Both the position numbers and the translations under genes were made by a program. The notes under the pieces are model-generated. The model was not told where the DNA came from and ran no database searches. It saw only the letters and a program-made list of their open reading frames with translations. Below, piece after piece: positions 1 to 7,424 of a stretch of DNA of 46,415 nt (positions within the stretch are counted from its first letter, which is position 1; each line of letters opens with the position of its first letter). This DNA is from an uncultured Prevotella sp. (GTDB taxonomy: Bacteria > Bacteroidota > Bacteroidia > Bacteroidales > Bacteroidaceae): NCBI GenBank assembly GCA_947165435.1, contig CAMVAI010000016.1, forward strand, positions 1-46,415, in the 5' to 3' direction.

Positions 1-20
1 CCTCCCTGTGCGCAGCCGCT

Positions 21-53
21 CCCCTCCCTATCGGGGAGGGGTTGGGGGTGGGG
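21..53. other. G-rich hairpin / predicted G-quadruplex
   Basis: The plus strand has four runs of at least four G (33-36, 38-41, 44-48, 50-53) separated by loops of 1, 2 and 1 nt, a textbook quadruplex pattern. The C-run at 21-28 can instead pair with G-runs at 34-41 to form an 8-bp hairpin, so two structures compete. No gene is visible in the first 266 bases; this may be the tail of an upstream transcription unit. Seen directly as sequence; folding is inferred. Confidence 0.5.
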
Positions 54-56
54 CTG

Positions 57-150
57 GCTTTGCTGCCACCTGCCACCCATCTGCCACCACCAGCTAAATA
101 CCTAATATACAGCGGCTTGAATAGCGTTGGTGGCAGAGTGGCAGCAAAAC
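57..150 (+). repeat. MITE/REP-like element, copy A
   Basis: About 95 bp starting TTTGCTGCCACCTGCCAC and ending GTGGCAGAGTGGCAGCAAAA, so the ends are imperfect terminal inverted repeats of about 18-20 bp. Two further near-identical copies lie at 32446-32540 (inverted) and 32705-32796. The internal 20-25 bp is the most variable part. It has no coding capacity. It sits in the spacer before the T9SS operon. Confidence 0.75.
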
Positions 151-266
151 GGGTAAAAAAATAATTATACGAGGGCGTTTTGTTTGTAACAGCAAAAATA
201 CCACATTCCTGCGACAGAAAGAAGCCGTTCGTGCAATAAAATCGTTTTTTGTGCGTTATTTAATAC

Positions 267-1205
267 GTGCTTAAGCGAATACTAACCCTGCTACTGCTTG
301 CTGCATGCCCCGCACTGACCCTGCTGGCACAGCAAGAGCCGTCGTTCTCACACTACTGGGCGATGGAGCCTTCGTTCAACCCTGCCGCGGCCGGCAAGGA
401 GTCGAAGCTGAACGTGACGGGGGCATACGCCATGACGCTGACGGGATTCGAGAACGCCCCGCGAACCATGTACGTGGCCGGCGACATGCCGTTCTATCTG
501 CTGCGAAAATACCACGGCGTGGGCCTGCAGCTGATGAACGACCAGATAGGTCTGTTCAACCACCAGCGGCTCATGCTGCAATACGCCTACAAGATGCGCC
601 TGCTGGGCGGCACGCTCAGCATCGGTCTGCAGATGGGCATGGTCAGCGAGAAATTCAAGGGCAGCGAGCTGGACCTGGAAATCCCCGACGACCCCGCCTT
701 TTCGCGGGCAGACGCCACCGGCGTGGCCTTCGACCTCTCTGCCGGACTGTACTACACCCGTGGCCGCTGGTATGTCGGCCTGTCGGCACTGCATCTTACC
801 GAACCGAAGCCTGACGTGGGCGACCGCTCCATTATCACGGTGCCGAGAGTGTATTATTTGACCGGCGGATACAATATTAAGCTCCGAAATCCGTTTTTTA
901 CTATACATCCCTCTGTGCTGGTGCGATACGACGGCACTGTCTATCGCGCCGACGTGACAGCACGCGTGAAGTATGAGCACGACAAGAAAAAGCTCTATGC
1001 CGGCATCGGCTACAGCCCCACCAACTCCGTGACGGCTTTCATCGGCGGCAACTTCCACGGCATCAGCATCGGCTACAGCTATGAGGTATATACCTCGAAA
1101 CTGAAGTTCGGCAACGGCTCGCACGAGCTCTTCGTGGGATACCAGACAGACATCAACCTGCACAAGAAGGGGCGCAACCGCCACCAAAGCGTGCGCATAC
1201 TATAA
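267..1205 (+). CDS. porP: PorP/SprF family type IX secretion outer-membrane protein
   Basis: 312 aa. The start is GTG at 267, followed by a clear signal peptide (MLKRILTLLLLAACPALTLLAQ) and the family opening QEPSFSHYWAMEPSFNPAAAG, typical of PorP/SprF (compare the 'Y...NPA.AG' signature). The remainder alternates short beta strands and turns, as expected of a beta-barrel, and includes GVGLQLMNDQIG. In P. gingivalis and Flavobacterium, PorP/SprF is an outer-membrane partner of the T9SS. It heads the unit porP-gldK-gldL-gldM-gldN, the conserved order in Bacteroidetes; gldK starts 43 bp downstream. No canonical promoter is evident in 151-266. The GTG start is unusual, but no ATG lies closer to the signal peptide. 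Confidence 0.9.
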   Translation: MLKRILTLLLLAACPALTLLAQQEPSFSHYWAMEPSFNPAAAGKESKLNVTGAYAMTLTGFENAPRTMYVAGDMPFYLLRKYHGVGLQLMNDQIGLFNHQRLMLQYAYKMRLLGGTLSIGLQMGMVSEKFKGSELDLEIPDDPAFSRADATGVAFDLSAGLYYTRGRWYVGLSALHLTEPKPDVGDRSIITVPRVYYLTGGYNIKLRNPFFTIHPSVLVRYDGTVYRADVTARVKYEHDKKKLYAGIGYSPTNSVTAFIGGNFHGISIGYSYEVYTSKLKFGNGSHELFVGYQTDINLHKKGRNRHQSVRIL

Positions 1206-1248
1206 TAGAAGAATAACGAAATAAAACTAAAAGACAAAACATATCGAT

Positions 1249-2709
1249 ATGAAAAAAGGCATAATCATCATGTTCTGCGCTTGCCTCACGATGATGCTGA
1301 CGGGATGCATCTTCGGCAAGAAAACGGCATCGTCGGCAGGCGGAGAAGTGACTGGAGCCAGCGGGCATGTCTTCCGCGAACCGGCTCCCTACGGTATGAC
1401 GCTCATCAAGCGCGGACACCTGAAGATGGGTATCGACAAGCAAGACTCGCTCTGGGGCAAGCAGACCCCCGTGCGCGACATCTCGGTAGAGGGATTCTGG
1501 ATGGACGAGCGCGAGGTGACCAACTCGATGTACCGTCAGTTCGTGAACTACGTGCGCGACAGCATCCTGCGCGAGCGGCTGGCCGACCCGGCCTACGGCG
1601 GCGACGAGACGTACAAGATAGAAGAAGACAAGCAGGGCAACCCCGTGAAGCCGCACCTGAACTGGCGCAAGCCACTGCCCCGCAAGCCTAACGAGGACGA
1701 GCAGCGCGCCTTCGAGAGCCTGTACACCACCAACCCCGCCACCGGTGAAAAGATGCTCGACTGGCGGCAGCTGAACTACCGCTACGAGATCTACGACTAT
1801 GCCGAGGCTGCCAAGCGCAAGTACCGCATCAACCACGAGGAGCGCGTGCTGAACACCGACATACGCCCCAACCCCAACGAGCAGATATGGATATCGAAGG
1901 ACACGGCATACATCGACGACGAAGGAAACATCAAGCGTGAGACCATCAACCGCCAGTACACCGGGCCGTGGGACTTCCTGAACACCTATATCGTGAACAT
2001 ATATCCCGACACCACCTGCTGGGTGAACGACTTCCCCAACGCTGACAACGAGACGTACATGCGCTACTACTTCACGGCGGCGTCGTACAACGAATATCCC
2101 GTGGTGGGCGTCACCTGGGAGCAGGCCAACGCCTTCTGCGCTTGGCGCACGGAGTACCTGCTGCGCGGACTGGGACCGCAGGCACGCTACGTGCAGCGAT
2201 ACCGTCTGCCGACAGAGGCCGAATGGGAGTATGCTGCTCGCGGCAAAGACCAGAACGAGTTCCCTTGGGACAACGAGGACATGATGTCGGGCAACGGATG
2301 CTTCTTCGCCAACTTCAAGCCCGACGAGGGCAACTACACCAAGGACGGCAACCTCATTACCAGCCGGACGGGCATCTATGCCTCCAACTCGAACGGACTG
2401 TACGACATGGCCGGCAACGTGGCCGAGTGGACCAGCACCATCTATACCGAGGCCGGCGTGGAGTCGATGAACGACATCAACCCCGAGCTGCGCTACAATG
2501 CGGCACGCGAAGACCCCTACCGACTGAAGAAGAAGAGCGTGCGCGGAGGCTCATGGAAAGACCCCGAGTCGTACATACGCTCCGCATGGCGCTCATACGA
2601 ATACCAGAACCAGCCGCGCTCATACATCGGATTCCGCTGTGTGCGCAGTCTGGCCAACACCACCAGCGAGAAATTCAAGGTGAAGAAGAGCAAGGCCAAG
2701 AAGAAATAA
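1249..2709 (+). CDS. gldK: Type IX secretion lipoprotein GldK/PorK
   Basis: 486 aa. A lipoprotein signal with lipobox LTGC (Cys20) precedes an FGE/SUMF1-type formylglycine-generating-enzyme-like fold. This begins with YGMTLIKRGHLKMGIDK (about 44-60), includes EVTNSMYRQFV and the core RLPTEAEWEYAARG, and ends with SVRGGSWKDPESYIRSAWR and YIGFRCVRS. GldK proteins keep this fold but act structurally: GldK with GldN forms the periplasmic ring under the outer membrane. An insertion of about 100 residues (about 130-265) separates the N-terminal part from the core. The tail is lysine-rich. It sits between porP and gldL; the 72-bp spacer after it carries degenerate short repeats. Confidence 0.95.
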   Translation: MKKGIIIMFCACLTMMLTGCIFGKKTASSAGGEVTGASGHVFREPAPYGMTLIKRGHLKMGIDKQDSLWGKQTPVRDISVEGFWMDEREVTNSMYRQFVNYVRDSILRERLADPAYGGDETYKIEEDKQGNPVKPHLNWRKPLPRKPNEDEQRAFESLYTTNPATGEKMLDWRQLNYRYEIYDYAEAAKRKYRINHEERVLNTDIRPNPNEQIWISKDTAYIDDEGNIKRETINRQYTGPWDFLNTYIVNIYPDTTCWVNDFPNADNETYMRYYFTAASYNEYPVVGVTWEQANAFCAWRTEYLLRGLGPQARYVQRYRLPTEAEWEYAARGKDQNEFPWDNEDMMSGNGCFFANFKPDEGNYTKDGNLITSRTGIYASNSNGLYDMAGNVAEWTSTIYTEAGVESMNDINPELRYNAAREDPYRLKKKSVRGGSWKDPESYIRSAWRSYEYQNQPRSYIGFRCVRSLANTTSEKFKVKKSKAKKK

Positions 2710-2710
2710 A

Positions 2711-2781
2711 CCGTAATCGATAATCAGTAAACCGTACATCTGAAATCGTAAATCGAAAATCAGTAAACCGTAAATATCAAG
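2711..2781. repeat. Degenerate short repeats in the gldK-gldL spacer
   Basis: The spacer is built from repeated AT-rich words: TAATCGATAATCAGTAAACC, then AAATCGTAAATCGAAAATC, then CAGTAAACCGTAAAT. The word CAGTAAACCGTA occurs twice. It separates two cotranscribed T9SS genes and belongs to the same class of operon-spacer simple repeats seen after gldL, gldM and gltX, though with a different unit. Confidence 0.5.
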
Positions 2782-3729
2782 ATGACAACATACAGCAAAT
2801 TCAACATCATCTACCGCTTGCAGAAGTGGTTGGACAGCGTAGCCGGGCAGACCTTCATGAACTATGCCTACAGCTGGGGTGCCTCGATTGTGATTCTCGG
2901 TACGCTGTTTAAGCTGACCCACCTGCCGGGAGCCAACTTCATGTTGTTCCTCGGCATGGGTACCGAGGTCGTCGTGTTCTTCATTGCAGCCTTCGACCGT
3001 CCGTTCGACAAGACCACCGACGGCATGGAGCTGGACATCCACATGAGCGACGGCGACGAAACGCCCGCTGCAGCCCCGGCAACCGTCATAGCCGGAGCAG
3101 GACCGGCAGCAGGCGGCACCATCATTGGCGGTGCTGCTGGCGGTGCTACGGACCGCGACGCAGAAGCCGCGCCGATCGGCGGCGGCATCGGCGGCGGCAC
3201 CATCGGCGGCGGCACCATCATCATTGGTGGTAGCGGCGGCGCAATCCCCGGCGCGGTAGTTGGCAACGGCGAAGAGGCGGCCCGCTGGGAGGGCGGCTCC
3301 CCTGCCGCCGGTACCGCTACACCCGGCGCCCCCTCTTCCGGCACTGTGTCCGGCGGTTTTGCCGCCGGCACCGCCGTACCTGCCGCCACGCCGCTGCAGC
3401 CTGAGCAGCCGATGGGCGAAGAGCTGAAGGAGGCCACCTCGAACTATATCGACGAGCTGAACCGCCTGACGGAGATGCTGGCACAGGTAAGCGAGCAGAG
3501 CCAGCGGCTGACCCGCGACTCAGAGGAAATGGAGAACCTGAACCGCACGCTGACCGGCATCAGCCGCGTCTATGAGATACAGCTGAAGAGCGCCTCGTCG
3601 CAAATCAACACCATCGACGAGATCAACGAACAGACGCGCCACATGGCTGAACAGATACAGGAGCTGAACCGCATCTATGCCCGCATGATTGAGGCAATGC
3701 AGGTGAGAACAATGTTAAATGAGAAATAA
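2782..3729 (+). CDS. gldL: Type IX secretion motor protein GldL
   Basis: 315 aa. Two transmembrane helices lie near the N-terminus (about 26-46, SWGASIVILGTLFKL, and about 52-72, LFLGMGTEVVVFFIAAF). The cytoplasmic C-terminal part (about 215-315) is coiled coil (ELNRLTEMLAQVSEQSQRL). GldL and GldM form the proton-powered inner-membrane motor of the T9SS. Odd feature: residues about 94-205 are an Ala/Gly/Pro-rich low-complexity stretch with many GGG runs (for example GGGIGGGTIGGGTIIIGG), encoded by repetitive GGCGGC DNA. This makes the protein long for the family. The stop lies inside a GAAATGA-type repeat. Between this gene and gldM (3722-3764) an imperfect 14-bp inverted repeat is present. 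Confidence 0.93.
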   Translation: MTTYSKFNIIYRLQKWLDSVAGQTFMNYAYSWGASIVILGTLFKLTHLPGANFMLFLGMGTEVVVFFIAAFDRPFDKTTDGMELDIHMSDGDETPAAAPATVIAGAGPAAGGTIIGGAAGGATDRDAEAAPIGGGIGGGTIGGGTIIIGGSGGAIPGAVVGNGEEAARWEGGSPAAGTATPGAPSSGTVSGGFAAGTAVPAATPLQPEQPMGEELKEATSNYIDELNRLTEMLAQVSEQSQRLTRDSEEMENLNRTLTGISRVYEIQLKSASSQINTIDEINEQTRHMAEQIQELNRIYARMIEAMQVRTMLNEK

Positions 3730-3766
3730 GAAATGGGAAATCTCATTCCTCATTTCTAATTTCTAA
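3716..3766. repeat. GAAATGA-type repeat and inverted repeat, gldL-gldM spacer
   Basis: AGAAATAAGAAATG (3722-3735) is complementary at 13 of 14 positions to CATTTCTAATTTCT (3751-3764), giving a hairpin with a 15-nt loop. The arms consist of the same heptamer-like unit found at 5341-5375, 5591-5622, 38547-38580 and 38641-38692. The gldL stop codon (TAA, 3727-3729) is within the left arm. It could be an mRNA stability or attenuation element; no T-run follows. Confidence 0.6.
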
Positions 3767-3781
3767 TTTAAAGAATAGGAT

Positions 3782-5347
3782 ATGGCAATCAAGAAAAGAC
3801 CGGTTTCTCCACGTCAGAAGATGATCAACCTGATGTACGTGGTACTGATGGCGATGCTGGCGCTGAACGTCTCGACCGAGGTGCTCAACGGGTTCTCCAT
3901 CGTGGAGGAAAGCCTGAAGCGCACCACCAATAATGCCACCAACCAGAACATGGCCATCTACGACGACTTTGCCGTACAGATGAAGAAGAACCCGCAGAAG
4001 GTGAAGCAGTGGTTCGACAAGTCGCAGCGCGTGAAGCACATGAGCGACTCGCTCTTCAACCTGGCCGACGAGCTGAAAAGGGCCATCGTCCGCGAGGCCG
4101 ACGGCGACGACGGCGACATACGCGACATCCGCAACAAGGAGGACCTGGAGGCTGCCTCGCAGGTGATGCTCGCTCCCGGGCGCGGCCGCGGACAGCAGTT
4201 GTACGACGCCATCAACCAATATCGCGCAGAAATGCTGAACATGGTGACCAGCTACAGGCAGAAGAAGTCGATAGCCTCGACGCTCACCACCGACATCCCC
4301 AAGAGTGCCAAGTCGCTGGGCAAGAACTGGCAGGAGTATATGTTCGAGTCGATGCCCGCCGCTGCTGCCGTCACCCTGCTGTCGAAACTGCAGAACGACG
4401 TGCGCTACGCCGAGGGAGAGGTGCTGCACACGCTGGTGAGCAACATCGACGTGAAGGACATCCGTGTCAACGCGCTGAACGCCTTCGTCATTCCCAACTC
4501 GCAGACCATCGTGCGCGGCGACAAGTTCTCGGCACGCATCGTCATGGCTGCCGTGGATACCACGCAGCAGCCGCAGATATTCATCGGCGGCAAGCAGATG
4601 GACCTGCCCGGCGGACTGTATGAGACCGTCACCGGGCGCACCGGCGACTTCACGCTGTCAGGCTACATACAGGTGGAGAACGGCAACGGCGAGATGCTGA
4701 AACGCGACTTCGAGCAGAAATATACCGTGGTCGATCCCTCGGCCACCGTGTCGGCCGACCTGATGAACGTGCTCTACGCCGGATATAACAACCCGCTGAG
4801 CGTCAGTGTGCCGGGAGTGCCGCTGAACAAGGTGCAGGCCACCATGTCGGGCGGCACGCTGCAGCCCGTAGGGCCGGGACGCTACATAGCCCGTCCGACG
4901 GCTGTGGGGCAGAACGTCACCATCACCGTCACATCTACCAATACCGGGCGCGCACAGCAGATGGGACAATTCACGTTCCGCGTGCGCCGGCTGCCCGACC
5001 CCACACCGTACATCGCCATGAAAGACGAGCAGGGCTCGCCCACACGCTATAAGGGCGGCGGACTGTCGAAGGCACAGCTGATGGCGGTTGACGGTATCGG
5101 GGCAGCCATCGACGACGGCATACTGGACATCAGCTTCAAGGTCATCAGCTTCGAGACGGTCTTCTTCGACAACATGGGTAACGCCGTGCCGATGGTGAGC
5201 GACGGTGCCAACTTCTCGGCTCGCCAGAAGGATACGTTCCGCAAGCTGCAGCGCAACAAGCGTTTCTACATCACGCGCGTCACGGCCATTGGCCCCGACG
5301 GCATACAGCGTAAGCTGAACGCCTCGATGGAAGTCATTGTGAAATGA
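3782..5347 (+). CDS. gldM: Type IX secretion motor protein GldM
   Basis: 521 aa. Opens MAIKKRPVSPRQKMINLMYV, the hallmark GldM N-terminus, with one transmembrane helix (about 16-36) and a periplasmic remainder. The periplasmic part is helical up to about 220 and then made of beta-rich domains. Residues about 420-521 carry the C-terminal domain (LSKAQLMAVDGIGAAIDDGI, then FRKLQRNKRFYITRVTAIGP). With GldL it forms the rotary motor; its long periplasmic domains reach the GldK/GldN ring. Length is normal for the family (about 515 aa). The stop (TGA, 5345-5347) is at the start of a GAAATGA repeat tract that fills most of the 178-bp spacer before gldN. Confidence 0.95.
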   Translation: MAIKKRPVSPRQKMINLMYVVLMAMLALNVSTEVLNGFSIVEESLKRTTNNATNQNMAIYDDFAVQMKKNPQKVKQWFDKSQRVKHMSDSLFNLADELKRAIVREADGDDGDIRDIRNKEDLEAASQVMLAPGRGRGQQLYDAINQYRAEMLNMVTSYRQKKSIASTLTTDIPKSAKSLGKNWQEYMFESMPAAAAVTLLSKLQNDVRYAEGEVLHTLVSNIDVKDIRVNALNAFVIPNSQTIVRGDKFSARIVMAAVDTTQQPQIFIGGKQMDLPGGLYETVTGRTGDFTLSGYIQVENGNGEMLKRDFEQKYTVVDPSATVSADLMNVLYAGYNNPLSVSVPGVPLNKVQATMSGGTLQPVGPGRYIARPTAVGQNVTITVTSTNTGRAQQMGQFTFRVRRLPDPTPYIAMKDEQGSPTRYKGGGLSKAQLMAVDGIGAAIDDGILDISFKVISFETVFFDNMGNAVPMVSDGANFSARQKDTFRKLQRNKRFYITRVTAIGPDGIQRKLNASMEVIVK

Positions 5348-5500
5348 GAAATGAGGAATGAGAAATGAGAAATGGGCTTCGCGCTATGAGCAATGAACAG
5401 CGAACTATGAGCAATGAACAGCGAGCTGCGAATGATGAGTAGCGAGTAATGAGTAATAGGCAGCGAGTAATGAACTTTAGGCAATAAATAATATAAACGA
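5341..5500. repeat. GAAATGA/GAGCAATGA repeat tract, gldM-gldN spacer
   Basis: 5341-5375 holds tandem GAAATGA/GGAATGA units. 5386-5480 continues with degenerate variants (ATGAGCAATGAACAGCGA twice, then GAGTAATGA repeats). The tract starts inside the gldM stop codon. It contains many ATG and TGA triplets but no extended plus-strand frame. This is the longest of the window's heptamer-type tracts. Confidence 0.7.
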
Positions 5501-5525
5501 GAACAGAACAAAAGAACAACGCGAT

Positions 5526-6614
5526 ATGAAGAATATTGGAACGATGAACATCAAGAGAATAAGAGTATGGAGAGGAGTGGTGCTGATGGCATTTCTCGTT
5601 TCTCATTTCTCATTGCTCATTTCGACAGTGAGTGCGCAGCCGAAGGCACGCAGGCAACAGCAGCAGAAGGCCCAGCAACAGCAAACACAGAACCAAGGTA
5701 TGACGTTGCGTGCCCGCCTGATGTTCCCCACGGCTATCGAAATGCCGGAAGAGGTGGTATGGCGGCGCGACATCTACCGCGAGATAGACCTTAACCGCGA
5801 TGCCAACGGCGGGCTTTACTACCCCGTGGAGCCTATCGACAAGCAGCTGAACCTGTTTACCTATATCTTCAAGCTGGCGCTGAACAACTACATCCCCGTC
5901 TATGAGTACCGTCTGGACGGCAATGAGGTGTTCAACGACTCCAGCCGCGTGAAGATGAAGACCGTGCTCGAAAACTACCATATCTACCACGAGGAGAAGG
6001 ACGGCAAGCTGCGCGTAGATAACAGCGACATACCGTCGGCAGAGGTGAAGCTATACTACCTCAAGGAGAGTGCCTACTTCGACCAGGCCAACTCGTCGTT
6101 CCACCGCAAGGTGCAGGCCATCTGCCCTGTGATGCTGCGCGAGGACGACTTTGGCGGCGAGGCATCGAAATACCCCTTGTTCTGGGTGAAGTATGCCGAC
6201 CTGGAGCCCTTCCTCAGTCGGCAGTCGCTGATGACCAGCAACCTGAACAATGCCGCCACCATGACCATGGACGACTTCTTCACGCTGAACCGCTACGAGG
6301 GCAAAATATACAAGACCAACAACCTGCTGGGCAAGACGCTGGCGCAGTATTGCCCCACCGACTCGGCCATGACCAAGGAGCAGCAGAAGATAGAAAAGGA
6401 GCTGAAGTCGTTTGAAGAGAACATCTTCGGCGACAAGCACCGCAAGGACTCGCTCGACAGCATTGCCAAGCTGGACCCGAAAGACCTGAAAGCCAGCAAG
6501 AAGGGCAAGAAGAGCAGCAAGGAGGCGAAGGCGAAGGCTAAGCGTAGCCGCCGGAGCAGTTCTGTCTCGGCAGGTGGCTCTGCCCGTGTGAGTGTACGCC
6601 GTGAGCGTCACTAA
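5526..6614 (+). CDS. gldN: Type IX secretion protein GldN/PorN
   Basis: 362 aa from ATG 5526; an ATG at 5544 (MNIKRIRVWRG) is an alternative. A signal peptide core MAFLVSHFSLLISTVSAQ is followed by a Gln-rich linker and the GldN core: VVWRRDIYREIDLNRDANGG, then GLYYPVEPIDKQLNLF. GldN associates with GldK in the periplasmic ring. The C-terminus (about 320-362) is strongly basic (KASKKGKKSSKEAKAKAKR), which is not part of the conserved core. Notably, the DNA for the signal-peptide core (5591-5622) is itself a TTTCTCA repeat tract. Last gene of the T9SS operon; a new promoter follows at 6648-6678. Confidence 0.93.
   Translation: MKNIGTMNIKRIRVWRGVVLMAFLVSHFSLLISTVSAQPKARRQQQQKAQQQQTQNQGMTLRARLMFPTAIEMPEEVVWRRDIYREIDLNRDANGGLYYPVEPIDKQLNLFTYIFKLALNNYIPVYEYRLDGNEVFNDSSRVKMKTVLENYHIYHEEKDGKLRVDNSDIPSAEVKLYYLKESAYFDQANSSFHRKVQAICPVMLREDDFGGEASKYPLFWVKYADLEPFLSRQSLMTSNLNNAATMTMDDFFTLNRYEGKIYKTNNLLGKTLAQYCPTDSAMTKEQQKIEKELKSFEENIFGDKHRKDSLDSIAKLDPKDLKASKKGKKSSKEAKAKAKRSRRSSSVSAGGSARVSVRRERH
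5591..5622. repeat. TTTCTCA repeat inside the gldN signal-peptide codons
   Basis: The sequence TTTCTCGTTTCTCATTTCTC and its continuation is the reverse complement of the GAAATGA spacer repeat. Read in frame it encodes FLVSHFSLLIS, the hydrophobic core of the GldN signal peptide. The same situation occurs at 38547-38580 on the minus strand. Confidence 0.75.
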
Positions 6615-6647
6615 TGAACGATTTTTCTGCAAAAATTAGTAAAAAAG

Positions 6648-6678
6648 TTGCACAAGTCGTTAAAAATGCTTATCTTTG
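6648..6678 (+). promoter_or_regulatory. Bacteroidetes promoter for the 6723 gene
   Basis: TTG at 6648-6650, a 20-bp spacer, then TATCTTTG at 6671-6678. This is a good match to the -33/-7 consensus. The coding start is 45 bp downstream. Confidence 0.7.
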
Positions 6679-6722
6679 CACACTGAAAGAGAAAAACAAC
6701 AAACAAAAAAAGAGATAGTGCT

Positions 6723-7370
6723 ATGAAGAAATTCCTATTTGTATGCATGGCAGCAGCCTTCGCGCTGACCGCACAGGCCCAGAAGCTCACTTTCGGTTTG
6801 AAAGCCGGTGTCAACCTCACGAGCATTTCGTTTAACGAGTCGGTAGGTGAAAATTGGAAGAACAAAGCAGGATTCCACGTCGGACCTACCATCAAGCTGG
6901 CACTCCCCATTGCAGGACTGACCGTTGACGCATCGGCACTCTACGACCATCGCTCGGCTACAGTCTCCACGTATGAGCTGACAAATGTAGGTTTTGTTCC
7001 TATTGAGAACACGGTGAAGCAGCAGTCGATACAGATTCCCATCAACGTGCGCTATGGCATCGGACTGGGCAGCGTGGCCAACCTCTTCGCCTTCGTCGGC
7101 CCGCAGTTCGGATTCAATGTCGGCGAGAAGCACCAGGCCATCTGGAAGGATGCTGCCGAGTGGACGCTCAGAAGTTCTAACTTCAGTGCCAACTTCGGTC
7201 TCGGTGTCACCCTGCTCAAGCACGTGCAGGTGACGGCCAACTACAACCTGCCTTTCGGCAAGACCGGCGAGATAGAATTCAGCGATGTGGTGAACGGTGT
7301 CAAGCAGGTTTACGGCAAGAGCGATGCCAAGGCCAACGCCTGGCAGATTTCGGCAGCTTACTTCTTCTAA
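6723..7370 (+). CDS. Outer-membrane beta-barrel protein (OMP_b-brl_2-like)
   Basis: 215 aa. The signal peptide MKKFLFVCMAAAFALTAQAQ is followed by KLTFGLKAGVNLTSISF, the typical first strand of the PorT-like/OMP_b-brl_2 family. Alternating amphipathic strands continue to a terminal aromatic residue (AWQISAAYFF), as expected for BAM-inserted barrels. The protein is too short for a transporter with a plug. It has its own promoter just downstream of the T9SS operon. Function is unknown; a link to T9SS is only suggested by position and family. Confidence 0.75.
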   Translation: MKKFLFVCMAAAFALTAQAQKLTFGLKAGVNLTSISFNESVGENWKNKAGFHVGPTIKLALPIAGLTVDASALYDHRSATVSTYELTNVGFVPIENTVKQQSIQIPINVRYGIGLGSVANLFAFVGPQFGFNVGEKHQAIWKDAAEWTLRSSNFSANFGLGVTLLKHVQVTANYNLPFGKTGEIEFSDVVNGVKQVYGKSDAKANAWQISAAYFF

Positions 7371-7388
7371 TCAAGACCGTAGCAAGAC

Positions 7389-7424
7389 TATCAGCTGCAT
7401 GATGATTATCAGCTGCATGATGCG
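7389..7424 (+). repeat. 18-bp tandem duplication at a start codon region
   Basis: TATCAGCTGCATGATGAT (7389-7406) is followed directly by TATCAGCTGCATGATGCG (7407-7424), 16 of 18 identical. Each copy contains ATGATG in the same frame, so the downstream gene has two equivalent tandem start regions (7399/7402 and 7417/7420). Confidence 0.8.

Noticed and set aside
1249..2709. GldK as a formylglycine-generating enzyme
   Set aside because: It has the fold, but its lipobox and position between porP and gldL identify the T9SS structural protein; no sulfatase gene is adjacent.
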